NCBI RefSeq assembly: GCF_005239225.2
Contig: NC_133289.1
Location: 5,277,501 to 5,341,500 of the forward strand
From: Populus alba
Taxonomy: Eukaryota; Streptophyta; Magnoliopsida; Malpighiales; Salicaceae
Length of the DNA: 64,000 nt
Direction of reading: 5' to 3'
Made by a program: the position numbers and the translations under genes. The notes under the pieces were generated by a model. It saw only the letters and a list, made by a program, of their open reading frames with translations, was not told where the DNA came from and ran no database searches. Shown one piece after another: positions 1 to 11,416 of the stretch (the stretch's first letter is position 1; every line of letters begins with the position of its first letter).

Positions 1-2059
1 ATAAATCGATCTCCGTCTACTGCAATTGAGTTGAAGACACCGATGGAGATGTGGACTGGAAAGCCAGCTGATTATTCTCGATTGCATATATTTGGAAGTC
101 CTGTGTACGTGATGTACAATACTCAAGAGGTCAGTAAGCTGGATTCAAAATCCAGAAAATGTGTATTCTTGGGGTATGCTGATGGAGTGAAGGGGTATCG
201 CTTGTGGGATCCCACTGCCTACAAGGTAGTCATCAGTAGAGATGTCATATTTGCAGAAGATAAAATGCAAATGAAAGAAAATAATAGCATTTTAAAGGAG
301 ACTACAGAAGTCCAGATGGAAAATACTCAGAATCATACTTCTTCTGAAGCTGTACCAGAGCATGAAGAACAAGAACAAATAGAGTCTGAAACTCCTGAAG
401 TTCGACGGTCAACTCGTGAAAGAAGACCACCGGCTTGGCACTCAGAATATGTTACTGAGAGCAACATTGCATACTGTCTTCTAACAGAGGATGGAGAGCC
501 ATCAACTTTCCATGAGGCTATCAAAAGCACAGATGTATCTATGTGGATGACAGCAATGCAAGAGGAGATTGAAGCTCTGCACAAGAATAACACTTGGGAT
601 CTTGTTCCGCTACCACAAGGAAGAAAGGCCATTGGCAACAAATGGGTTTACAAGATAAAGCGTGATGGCAATGATCAAGTGGAGCGGTATCGTGCAAGAT
701 TGGTGGTGAAAGGATATGCTCAGAAAGAAGGAATAGACTTCAATGAGATATTTTCTCCGGTGGTACGACTTACTACAATCAGAGTAGTCTTGGCAATGTG
801 TGCTATATTTGATCTTCACTTAGAGCAGTTAGATGTGAAAACTGCATTTCTTCATGGAGAACTTGAAGAAGAAATTTATATGCTCCAACCAGAGGGTTTT
901 GCTGAAACAGGCAAGGAGAACTTGGTTTGCAGGTTGAACAAATCTCTATACGGTCTCAAACAGGCGCCGAGGTGTTGGTACAAGAGATTTGATTCCTTCA
1001 TAATTAGCCTTGGGTACAACAGACTCAGTTCAGACCATTGTACGTATTACAAGAGGTTTGAAGAAAATGATGTTTTCATCATTCTGTTGTTGTACGTGGA
1101 TGACATGTTGGTAATAGGCCCCAACAAAGATCGAGTCCAAGAATTGAAGGCACAGTTGGCTAGGGAGTTTGATATGAAGGACTTGGGACCAGCAAACAAG
1201 ATTCTAGGGATGCAAATTCACCGAGATAGAAGTAAGAGGAAGATTTGGCTTTCTCAGAAGAATTATTTAAAGAAGATCTTGTGACGCTTCAACATGCAAG
1301 ATTGTAAGCCAATTTCCACCCCACTTCCTGTTAACTTCAAAATTATCCTCAAGTATGTCTCCTAGCAATGAAGCAGAGAGGATGGAGATGTCTCGAGTAC
1401 CGTATGCATCAGCAGTGGGAAGTTTAATGTTTGCCATGATATGTACAAGACCAGACATTGCACAAGCAGTGGGAGCAACTAGTCGATACATGGCAAATCC
1501 TGGTAGAGAGCATTGGAATACTATTAAGAGGATCTTGAGATACATCAAGGGTACCTCAGATGCCGCATTATGTTATGGAGGATCAGAATTTACTATCAGA
1601 GGTTATGTTGACTCAGATTTTGCTGGTGACCTTGAGAAAAGAAAATCCACTACAGGCTATGTGTTCATAATTGCAGGAGGAGCTGTGAGCTGGGTCTCTA
1701 AACTTCAGACTGTTGTAGCGTTATCCACAACAGAAGCTGAGTATATGGCAGCTACACAAGCTTGTAAGGAAGCAATATGGATGAAGAAACTTATGGAGGA
1801 GCTCGGGCACAAACAAGAGAAGATTCTTTTGTATTGTGATAGTCAGAGTGCCTTGCATATTGCAAGGAATCCAGCGTTTCATTTAAGAACAAAACATATA
1901 GATGTTCAGTATCACTTTGTTCGCGAAGTGGTGGAAGATGGAAGTGTGGATTTTCAGAAGGTTCACACAAAGGAAAACCCAGCAGATGCTTTAACCAAAC
2001 CAGTCAACACTGATAAGTATATATGGTGCAGATCCTCTTGTGGCCTAGCAGAAACGTAA
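1..2059 (+). pseudogene. Ty1/copia retrotransposon polyprotein, 3' part, frame-broken
   Basis: The open frame enters from the left edge and encodes the end of integrase (an FGSPVYV-like segment and VFLGYADGVKGYRLWDP), then reverse transcriptase and RNase H of a copia element. The RT active-site box YVDDM lies at 1093-1107, and LYGLKQAPR and FLHGELEEEIYM blocks precede it. RNase H follows with ALSTTEAEYMA and an ALHIARNPAFH segment up to the stop at 2057-2059. Two lesions break the polyprotein: an in-frame TGA at 1282-1284 and, about 60 bases later near 1340, a one-base insertion in a run of A that moves the rest into another frame (resuming near 1355). With only these two lesions, the copy is probably fairly young. 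Gag, protease and most of integrase lie outside the window. Confidence 0.93.
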
Positions 2060-2144
2060 GCAGCATGAAGATGGCAAGTATTGAAAGGATAGAAGAATCA
2101 TAAATGATGAAGTGTGAAGACTTGATTCAATCATCAAAGTCTTC

Positions 2145-2154
2145 AAGTGGGAGA
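2145..2154 (+). other. Polypurine tract of the copia element
   Basis: A purine-rich AAGTGGGAGA sits just upstream of the LTR, where the plus-strand primer of copia reverse transcription is expected. The position relative to the LTR start supports the call. Confidence 0.6.
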
Positions 2155-2157
2155 ATA

Positions 2158-2640
2158 TGAAACCAACCAATGTGAAACCAACCACCTAAGTCAACAATGG
2201 TGGGAGTCAACAATGGTGGTGAAGCCATCCTTCCTTAGTCACAAATTGTAGGCACCAAACTTGTGCCAAACTTGTGCCACTTGCCTACCCCTTGTATTTG
2301 CATGGATGTTTGCCTATAAATAGGCAATGCATCCAAGCATTGTAAACACACCATAAGAGAGAAACAAGAGAGGAAGAGGAGAGTGAAGAGGGAAAATAAT
2401 CCCACAAATTTGTGAGGTATTTGTGAGAGAGTAAGTGAGGTGTTTTCTCCTAGTAATAGAGAGATTCTTAGTTGTTCTCCTATTATTTGAGAGAGGTTGT
2501 AATTCCCACATTACTTAGTAAAATCCTTCTATACTTGCCCGTGGACGTAGCCTAATTGGGTGAACCACGTAAATTCTTGTGTGTCTCATTTCTCATTTTA
2601 GCCTTTTGTCTTGTCGGGTTTGCATGCCAGTATCCTAACA
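2158..2640 (+). repeat. 3' LTR of the copia element
   Basis: The segment begins TGAAACC directly after the polypurine tract and ends CCTAACA, giving the TG...CA ends of an LTR about 483 bp long. It contains a TATA motif and a downstream transcribed-looking region. The 5' LTR is outside the window, so the pair cannot be compared. The five bases after the end (GTTAT) would be the target duplication and should also precede the 5' LTR. The exact left end could differ by a few bases. Confidence 0.72.
2315..2322 (+). promoter_or_regulatory. TATA box of the copia LTR
   Basis: TATAAATA within TGCCTATAAATAGGCA, in the middle of the LTR, is placed as expected for the U3 promoter of a copia element. 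Confidence 0.6.
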
Positions 2641-3962
2641 GTTATCTTGTAAAAACATAAAAAATAAATAAATAGCAATCAGTATAAAGATAAAATATGT
2701 GAGGTTTTACCATAGCTGAAATCACTGTTTATTCTTTAATAAATCTTTATAGATTGGAGTAGTGATTTTTTCAAAATTTCTAATATGTTCTTCAAGCTTT
2801 TTATTTGCACAATTGAGCCATTTTAATCTAAATTACCACTTAATTGCATGATTTTTTTAAAGAGATCATTAAATTGAAAGTCAGATAAAATAAGTGAACA
2901 TTAAGGATAAAATAAGTGATGGCTTTCAAATTTATTTGAAAAGTACATTTCAGTTCCTCATTTTTTTCATTTATTAGGTGACCAGTTCCTCTAATTCTAG
3001 AAAAATTGATTTCAGTATAAACTTTTTTTTTTAGTCCCTTTGGTGGGAGGAGAGAGAAAAGATTAATGGATTCCAGTCTGGAGAGAAAAGGTTGTCGTTA
3101 TAGTGATTTTGGCCACCAAAACAATATATTTTTGTTACAAATGGTTTTATATAATAAGAAAAGTTCAAATTACAGGTTTTCTATCTTGAAAATGCCTATA
3201 AAACAAATCTGAGCACGAGAAATTTTTTTATTACAGGTTGCTTTTGACTTTTTTTATACATTTGGAGGTTACGAATTGATTTAACAAAGTTTCTAAAATA
3301 TTTTCTAGATATTTTGGGTTGAGAATGAGTTTTTAAAATAAAAAAGTCAACCATCCTGATTTTTTTTTATTTAGCCTTTTTTAAATAATGATTATTTTTT
3401 AATTATATTAAATGGCTTTAATTTTTTAAAATGTTAGTATTATTCATGTGTAATTTCTTTTATATTATATATACATATATATTAAATTTCCTTTTAGAAA
3501 TAAAAAAATATTTATTTTTTATGATATTTTTAATACGTACAACCTTGCATAATATGTTTTTTATTTTTATTTTATTCAATAGATTTTTTGTGTGCATCAA
3601 TTTCTATTACAAATTTATTTTAATAAATAAATTTATCAAACACAAATTGATCTATATTTGTCTCTCAGTTTTTCTAATTTGATTTTATTTATCGTTAATG
3701 AATTTTTTTAAAAAAATTTTACATAGCAGTTCTTGATTTATTGAATTATATGCATTCATAAGTTTTTCAATTTACATTTTAAATTTTTTTATATGTAAAA
3801 AATTGCGTTGAAAAATTCTAACTTGTTCAATTTGTTTTTATCATGTATTGATGTTTTCAACTTGACCTTTATTCATTAGGTTTTTTTATTTTTTTTCTCG
3901 ATCCTTTTTATAAAAATTTTATTATTTTTAATTTTACCCTTCAATCCAAGTTTATAGCGTGC

Positions 3963-3997
<35 letters not shown>

Positions 3998-4500
3998 TTG
4001 GACCCCATTCTTTTGAATTTTTTTTTCTCTTGTTAATGTTTTTATTCTTTTTTATTTAACTCTCAAATTGAAAATTTGTTTTTGATGTTTAATTTATTTT
4101 AATTTTAATTTTAACCCTAATTCTTTATATTGCTTTTTTATTATTTTTGTGTAATTTTCTTTTTTCAATTTAATCCTTTTAATGTTTCATTTTCTGAGGA
4201 TTAAGCACCATGATTATTTTTTTTCATGTATAGTACTTTTAGTCTGATGACTTGAGATATGTGTTTGAAAAGTTAACAGAGGTTGACATCTTCTTTTGTC
4301 TTATTTTTTTTTCCTTAGCTTTACCCCGTGCAATATTTAAAAAAAAATCTTTTTTTTCTATTTTATTTTTTTTATCATATTATCAAATTAATCAAGATTT
4401 GACTTAGTTATTGAATTTCTCTTACTTTTTTGTTGTTTCTTGAACCTTTTTTTAAGGTGAAAAAGCTTAGTACAACTTGTGAGGCCACCAAACTAAAGGA
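2641..4500. other. AT-rich intergenic DNA without a recognisable gene
   Basis: Very AT-rich sequence with long T and A runs. The open frame at 3431-3682 is low-complexity Phe/Ile/Tyr and looks like chance. An (ATT)n tract lies near 3967-3999. No coding signal or transposon end was recognised. Confidence 0.6.
3967..3999 (+). repeat. (ATT)n microsatellite
   Basis: About ten uninterrupted TTA/ATT units in AT-rich intergenic DNA. Confidence 0.85.
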
Positions 4501-4986
4501 TATGGAAAACCATTGTTCACCCACACCCATTACATTATGCAAAAAGGTAGGAAACTTGCCCAAAAGGAATTAGAAGTAATAAGTATAGGTGCTAAACAAG
4601 ATAGAATAGAGTTGGAGATTAGTACTCTTATCACCATTGAAGAAATGGATAGTTCGATATATTTGTTGCAAAAGTGTGCAAACATCTTTCCTTGGTCAAA
4701 TACAAACATGCCCAGTTTAGATATTGACATTGTGGTACATAAAATTCCCCTGATAGAAGGTAGCAAACTAGTCAAACAAAAGATAAGACGGATGTACCCA
4801 AACATGCTACTCAAAATAAAGGCTGAAATCCAGAAGTTGTAGGATGCAAGATTCTTAGACGTGGTCCATTTTTCTCAATGGGTAGCAAAAATAGTAGTGG
4901 TTCCTAAGAGAGATGGGGGATCAGAGTATGTGTAGATTACATAGATCTGAATAAAACAAACCTAAAGGGTGATTTTCTTTTACCCC
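4500..4986 (+). pseudogene. Ty3/gypsy polyprotein fragment (start of RT)
   Basis: The frame at 4513-4842 contains KQKIRRMYPNMLLKIKAEI, which matches the segment just upstream of the reverse transcriptase core in gypsy elements (family consensus KQKLRRM..). After its stop, other frames continue with VVHFSQWVA and VVPKRDGG, then a YVD..DLNKTN-like segment with stops. It is a decayed piece without LTRs or an intact RT active site. Confidence 0.7.
4893..4986 (+). repeat. Direct repeat copy A in gypsy remnant
   Basis: About 93 bases beginning AGTAGTGGTTCCTAAG and ending TTTTACCC are repeated at 5309-5402 with roughly 90 percent identity by eye. Both copies encode the PKRDGG/DLNKT block of gypsy reverse transcriptase. 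Confidence 0.75.
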
Positions 4987-5308
4987 ATTTTGTTTTTGCA
5001 AATTATATATTATCCATTTTGTTTAGTTGTTACCTTTAACAAAAAAACATAATTAATATAATAATTCAATGTGCAACCTAGAATCATATGTTAAAGTGTG
5101 TGTGTGTGAAAATGAAGGTTTAATAATACTTGTTAAATGAGTATATGAGCAGAATCAAGTAATAACAATGCAAAAGTTTATAGACCTTAATATTTTAAGA
5201 AGTATTTTGATAGACCTTGATAAGGATATTTACTAAGATGCATCTCAAGAGTCAATAAAATTTTCTCTTTACTCTGTCATCCTAATAACAATTTTGTCAA
5301 ATGATTTT

Positions 5309-5440
5309 AGTGGTGGTTCCTAAAAGAGATGGGGGACCAAAGTATGTGTAGATTACAGAGATCTGAATAAGACAAACCTAAAGGGTGATTTTCTTTTACC
5401 CGACATAGATGTCTTAGTCGACAATACCACAAAATATTGA
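5309..5440 (+). pseudogene. Second copy of gypsy RT fragment (direct repeat copy B)
   Basis: This repeats 4893-4986 and then continues further into the expected RT sequence, with a frame reading DIDVLVDNT-like residues after TTTTACCC. Copy A instead runs into unrelated AT-rich DNA at the same point. About 320 bases of non-gypsy-like sequence separate the copies. A local duplication or an insertion with flanking duplication are both possible. Confidence 0.65.
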
Positions 5441-5449
5441 GATGATTCA

Positions 5450-6882
5450 GAATTTTTGTTTTGTGATTTTTTTTATTTTTTTTTTCTATAGGGTTAGCGT
5501 GACTTGTGGGCTTGCGAGGATAACTGAGGTTGCTCTAGTTTACCAGTTTATTTTTTTTTATTTTTTTTCAATTTAATCCTCTAATATTGAATTGGTTGGA
5601 AAATAAATTCATAATTTATTTTTATTTGTTTTAAATAGAGTTATCACTATCTCAAATAAGTATCTATTTTTAAGTTGGTGATCAATTTTGTGAGCATATA
5701 TTTTTACTATATAATTAAATAAATAAATTTTATAAAAAATATTATTAAACTCAATAAAATTCATTACATATATTACAGGGGAACATAGATCGATCCAATT
5801 TGTCATTGTCTTAATATTTTTTTAAAAAAAAATTAACATCTTGAAGTTTTTTAAAAAATTAAATAATTTTTTTATTTTTTAAAAAAGATTACATTTGATC
5901 CCATAAAATCAATCAATTTAATTCGGGTTAGCTCCCAAAATTAATTGAAAATTCAAGTTAAAAAAAAATTAACTAAAAGATTTCAAATTGACCATTTAAC
6001 CAAATATAATAACATCATCCAAAGATTCCTTATGCTTTTAATAATTTTTTATATTAAAAAAACAATTGATCCCATCTACATCACGGGCCAACGTACTAAT
6101 GTCTTTAAAAAAAAAATTAATTAAAATAAAATAAAATAAAAAAAGCAAAAGAAAAGGGCCCGTTGGTGTTTCAGTAACTCCTTCGCAGTCCTGCTTGGGC
6201 ACATATCGACCAAAATGGTACAAATCAGATTTGTCAATGTACCCTCTCCTCCCAAATGATGATTTTGATTTTGAGCTTGAATTTTTTTTAAAACAAGACA
6301 AAAGGACTCCACAACGGGAAAAAAAGATCACCAATGGTCCTCTTACTTTAAATTTTTGGTCATATCAACCCTTTCACTAGATTTTAATCCTAATTGACTA
6401 TTCTAGTATGGATTTTGACAAGATGGATGTAAATTGTCAAAAGAATAAATCACATGTGTCTTCAATCTTTTACAAATAATGTAGATGTGAGCAGGAGAGG
6501 TTAGTTTTTGTTATTTAAATATTTAAATATTTCATTGTTTACATTTACCAGATTATTTCTTATCATTGACAGAGATTGATGAGTGAATTAAAATTGGCTA
6601 AAATTGATAGTAGAATGATCAATTTGGGCGAAAACTTTGAATAAGCGTCAGTTTGACAAACAATTAAAGTCTGAGGGCCTTTTTGCCGTTAATTTGTTGC
6701 TTCGATTGCTTGTGCCATGGTTAACTCGAAAGACAAGTCTAGCTCTACATTCAATCATCAATAAAAATCCACTGCTAGTCTTTGATGAACTTATGAAGAT
6801 ACCCCACCATGCTTATCCACCTCTGTCTCCGTGATCAGTACAAGAAAAAAAACCAGAAAGTACTGAAAGAGAAGGAGAAGCA
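5450..6882. other. Intergenic DNA upstream of the GT47 gene
   Basis: AT-rich up to about 6140, then more mixed sequence leading to the GT47 start. Short open frames at 6038-6380 and 6637-6834 have no recognisable motif. The last few hundred bases presumably include the promoter and leader of the downstream gene, but I see no clear TATA box. Confidence 0.5.
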
Positions 6883-9452
6883 ATGGCAACTTTTCTTAGC
6901 TCTCCCATAAATTGTCGACTGCAATCAGCTTTTCTTTCCACTTTGCTTCTCGTCTGCTTATCTCCCTTTTACCAGCCTATCAGTATTTCCAGCCGCTTGT
7001 CTTCTTTTTATACGCCTAATTTTCAACCTAATCCATCAACAATTCTGCTACCACCACCACCAAACACCACTCTTGGTGTTGGCCAGGATGCGCAAATCAC
7101 TTGGAAGATCAAAGTAAGCCCATTTGATGAAAGGCTCCGACCGTCACCTTCACCTGTTCTATTGGCAGCACAGAATATTACCGTAAGTTTTAGCCCCAGA
7201 TTTCCAGCGGTTGCAAGGCATGAGAGAGAGCGAGCCTGAGTTGCGATTCCCTTTTTGGTTATTGATTTATTTATTTATTTTGTTGGCAGAAAATCAAGAC
7301 GGGTTTTGAGAGAATTGAAGATGGTTTAGCGAGAGCAAGAGATGCCATTTTGAGAGCAATTCGGTCAAGGAACTCTTCATCATACAAGAAGGGAAGTTAC
7401 ATACCCAGAGGAGTCATCTACAGAAATCAATATGCTTTTCATCAGTTAAGTTTGGAGTATAGATCTCTGTCTTTGCACTTTTTGCAGTAATATTTTCGCT
7501 TACAAGATTTCACTGCACTGCACAATTCTTTTTTTCCTCGACAGTAACATTAATGCTTTATTGGTTTTTAAATTGGCGAGCTGTCTTGCCCCTCTTACAG
7601 CCCTCTTTCAGATGACTGCATCTGTAGTAAAATTGACAGATTGCCAATGAGAGGTCTCAGGTCTCAGGTCTCAACCACCCCGATGAGACCTCAACTTGGC
7701 ATTCACTATACCACATTACCAAATCTGTGCAAGACTCTAGCTATGGTGGAAAAATCATGCCACAAGTTGGCCAAGAATTAGGAAATTATTCCAAGAATTA
7801 ATCTGATTTAAAAAAAAAAAAAAAACTGGGGACCTAGGGCTGCCGCCGCCGCCCTCAATTCGTCCCTGACTGGGACGTTTTGTAACCATTATTTGTGCTG
7901 GTTCAAGAACAATAATTCAGATTTGAGAAATATTTATTTTTTCGGATCACTAATAATTGAGAGATACTTCTATGAAGATTGACAAATAACTTGTGCCAAA
8001 ACAAAGTTGGTTCTGTGTTGCCCCACATAGTGTATTGCTTGGACTTTTGTCACTAGACAGGAGATAAACCAAACGTACAAGAAATAAGAAGAAAAAAATC
8101 TAAATAAATTAATCTGCAATTATTTTTGTTATTATATATATTAATTAGTTTTTATTCAGGAGTCACACAGAGATGGAGAAAAGATTCAAGATATGGGTTT
8201 ATAAGGATGGAGAACTACCTGTTCTCCATGGTGGACCAGTAAACAACATCTATAGCGTTGAAGGTCAATTTCTTGATGAAATAGAGAGGGGCAAAAGCCA
8301 CTTTATTGCTCGCCATCCTGACGAAGCACATGCATTTCTTCTCCCTTTAAGTGTGGCCTATATCATGCACTATGTCTATAAACCTCGCGTGACCTTCTCT
8401 CGCCATCAACTACAAACCTTGGTCACAGATTATGTTCGTGTTATAGCTGATAAGTACTCTTACTGGAACAGAACCAATGGAGCTGACCATTTCTCAATTT
8501 CTTGCCATGATTGGGTAAGGAAAACTTACTTCATTTATGGCTATATATATATATATATATATATATATGATTTCCACTAGCGCTACCATCTAGGACTCGA
8601 TTCCTGTAGAAGGCTTGAAGAAGAAGAAAAATTTTGAATCCATTAAATAGTTCGAGACTTTAAGTAAGAGAGAGCTGTTTGAGACCTGATCGAAAAGGAA
8701 CTTAGTCTGTGTATTTTGACAAGCTATACTAATTACATGAAAGCTAATCCTATATTAATTTGGAATTTTTATCCTAGGGGCCAGATATCTCAAGAGCCAA
8801 TCCTGAACTCTTCAAGTATTTTATTAGAGCTCTTTGCAATGCAAATACATCAGAAGGGTTCCAGCCCCGAAGAGATGTCTCGGTGCCAGAAATCTTCCTT
8901 CATGTTGGCAAGCTTGGACTGCCGCGTGAAGGCGCCCAGCCCCCAAGTAAGCGTCCAATCCTTGCCTTTTTCGCCGGCGGAGCTCATGGTCGCATAAGGA
9001 AGGTCTTGTTAAAACGGTGGAAAGACAAGGATGATGAGATTCAAGTCCACGAGTACGTTACTCAAAGGAAGAAAAATAATAATCTTTACTTCAAATTAAT
9101 GGGCCAAAGCAAGTTTTGTTTGTGCCCAAGTGGGCATGAAGTAGCGAGTCCTAGAGTGGTAACGGCGATTCAATTGGGGTGTGTTCCTGTGATCATTTCC
9201 GATAACTATTCATTGCCATTTAGTGATGTTCTTGACTGGAGCAAGTTCTCCGTAGACATTCCGTCGGAGAAGATACAGGGAATCAAAACAATTTTAAAAG
9301 GGATTTCGCATAAAAGATACCTTACAATGCAGAGAAGAGTGATCCAAGCACAGAGACATTTTACGTTGAATCGACCGGCAAAGCCATATGATATGATTCA
9401 TATGATACTCCATTCGATATGGTTAAGGAGGCTTAATCATAGGATGCCATAG
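6883..9452 (+). CDS. GT47 family exostosin-like glycosyltransferase
   Basis: Four exons: 6883-7182, 7290-7444, 8160-8514, 8778-9452; all junctions are GT..AG and the product is 494 residues. Residues about 12-32 are a hydrophobic segment fitting a type II Golgi membrane anchor, followed by a Pro/Ser-rich stem. The exostosin domain covers about residues 155-450: EKRFKIWVYKDGELP at its start, HDWGPD at the exon 3/4 junction, FFAGGAHGRIR, and the nucleotide-sugar-binding block CPSGHEVASPRVV followed by GCVPVIISDNY near residues 383-405. The family (At5g03795/At3g07620-like) is predicted to transfer sugars onto cell-wall polysaccharides in the Golgi; the donor and acceptor are unknown here. The family usually has SGYEVASPR, so His replaces Tyr. 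The length is normal for the family and the gene looks intact. Confidence 0.92.
7650..7672 (+). repeat. Short GGTCTCA tandem repeat in GT47 intron 2
   Basis: Three consecutive copies of a seven-base unit (GGTCTCA) inside the second intron of the glycosyltransferase gene. No function is evident. Confidence 0.6.
8540..8569 (+). repeat. (TA)n microsatellite in GT47 intron 3
   Basis: About 14 TA units beginning roughly 25 bases after the donor site of intron 3. Confidence 0.9.
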
Positions 9453-9880
9453 ACACTATCATTTGATTGAAGATTTACCAAGTCAGGTCATCTCATTTCA
9501 GCCTCGGTTATGATCCTTTTCCATTGTGTGTGGATGTCACAAATATAGTAGTTTTGATATATCCTTATCTCCCACAGTCCATATATAACATGATGGATCA
9601 TACGAATTAAGCAGTGATGTGCTGTGAGAAACTCTGCTCTGCGCGACAAACAGAGGTGAAAACGCAGTCAGAGGTAAAAGCACCCTCATTGACCACAGTT
9701 TGATAAAGGATGGTAATGCATATGCGCCTAGCACACTGTCTATAATGGCAACTGAGTGGAAGACCGAATCATAAAAAAAAATGGTTATGTTAACTCATCC
9801 AACTAACAACAACAGAAAAAAAAAGTGGGTGGATCCTAAGTGATGATTTATGAATTCTGGTTTGCAGCCTAGTTGAGCCC
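9453..9880 (+). other. 3' flank of the GT47 gene
   Basis: Sequence of mixed composition following the stop codon. It probably holds the 3' untranslated region, but no clear polyadenylation signal stands out. No other gene is visible. Confidence 0.45.
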
Positions 9881-9884
9881 GTTT

Positions 9885-10656
9885 GGTTACGTGGCTGCTG
9901 CTGTGTTTTAATTAAAATGCAATTTCCAACCGTTTGATAAAGAAAAATACACACATGTTTTTACGGTTGAGACGCAGAAAAAAAAAGGCAGCAAAATGTT
10001 ACTTATTGCTCAATGTGCATGCTATTTGCACTGTTCACTAAACAGTGCAATTATCATGCACAGTGTTGTTTTTGTTAACAGTGCAAGAGAATTACATTAT
10101 TATGTTCTTAATGAACAATAAAGGGCAATTAAAAAAAAACTAATTTTTAAAATGAATTAAATTCACTCATAATGTGATGTGAATAATATTTGTTTTCTGA
10201 AAAACTAGTATACAGTAAATTAAATTCACTTTCACTGTAATATCAATTTTATACATGATAATATTTTATCTACGCTCAAAAAATTATGAAAATTGTAGTT
10301 CTTATCGGATAAATTTTGTACGTAATGAAATTATAAATAGTTTAATGAAATAATAAAAAATATTTTATATAAAATATTTTTTATTTCATGATGTAATAGG
10401 AGTGATTAATTCTACAATATTTAAATTTAAAACCATCAATATTAATATATATTATTTTAAATTATTTTATAACCTTAATTTCAAAAGCATTATTAACCAA
10501 ACACATTAAATTACTTTTTCTTTAACTTCAATTTCAACCACAGTTTTAACCAAACACTATTTTTTCAACCCAACCTCAACTAAAAGTACTTTTTATAAAA
10601 CAATTTTTTTAAACCACAACCACAATAACTACTACAATACCAAACACACTCTTTTA
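9885..10656. mobile_element. Degenerate nonautonomous DNA transposon with inverted ends
   Basis: The left end GAGCCCGTTTGGTTACGTGG is matched imperfectly by the reverse complement of the right end, GAGTGTGTTTGGTATTGTAG. Next to these, GTGGTTGTGGTTT-like sequence on one side mirrors AAACCACAACCACAAT on the other. The interior is AT-rich, has no coding capacity and holds a strong hairpin at 10026-10050. I could not find a convincing target duplication, so the superfamily is uncertain. Confidence 0.5.
10026..10050. repeat. Perfect 10-bp inverted repeat (hairpin)
   Basis: TTGCACTGTT and AACAGTGCAA flank a five-base loop CACTA. It lies in the middle of the inverted-repeat element, and further GCACTGTT/AACAGTGC-like words occur around it (10050-10090). 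Confidence 0.8.
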
Positions 10657-10659
10657 AAA

Positions 10660-11416
10660 AAACTAGTCTTAATAAGTTAACTCAATAATTTGTTGATATA
10701 AAGCTTGTTCTGTTTTTTTTTTTTAAAAAAAAAAACTTGGATCGGATCAATCCTAGATAAGATGGATCAAATACATGCTTAGTGATATATTGATATAAAT
10801 TTTGATTTTTTTTTCCTAAACAATTTCATTTTAAGTTTTTTTTATTTTAAAAAGCTTACACCAAGTTGATCTTTTGATAGAAAAGCTATATAATTTATAT
10901 AGGAATAATTAATTTAAAGAAGTGTTTAAAAATGTGGTAGCGGTTACTTTTTAAAAATATTTTTTATTTTAAAACAAATTAAAATAAAATTTAAAATTTT
11001 TTAAAAAGCAATTTCCAGCCTTTGTTAGCAATTCGTGAGGCTTAACCTGATTTTTTTTATAAATAATTTCATTTTAAGTTTTTTTTTTTCTTTTAAGAGT
11101 ACATGATGAAAATACCTATGGTTTATAGAGAGCAAAGGAAGGACAAAGGAAAAAAACAGAAGCAAGAAGACTAAATTAAGACAAACGTAAGAGTATGAGG
11201 ACCAAGTGCACAATTAAGTACAAAGTCCAAACCGAGACAAGTGCCCTAAACCAGTAACCCTTCTCCTCCATTCTTTTACTTTTAGACGCGCACAGTCCCT
11301 CTAGTATCTCGCTCTTGGAATCAAAGCATCAAACTCAAAAACTCTCGCACTCTCTCTGACTTCAAGGAGAGCTAAAACATTCATCAACGGACTGGAAGAG
11401 CACAGAGCAAGCATCG
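10660..11416. other. Intergenic DNA and leader of the MAK10 gene
   Basis: AT-rich up to about 11100; the part at 10920-11010 resembles a dispersed AT-rich repeat seen elsewhere in the window. From 11220 the composition rises in C and resembles the 5' leader of the downstream gene. No clear TATA box was seen. Confidence 0.5.
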
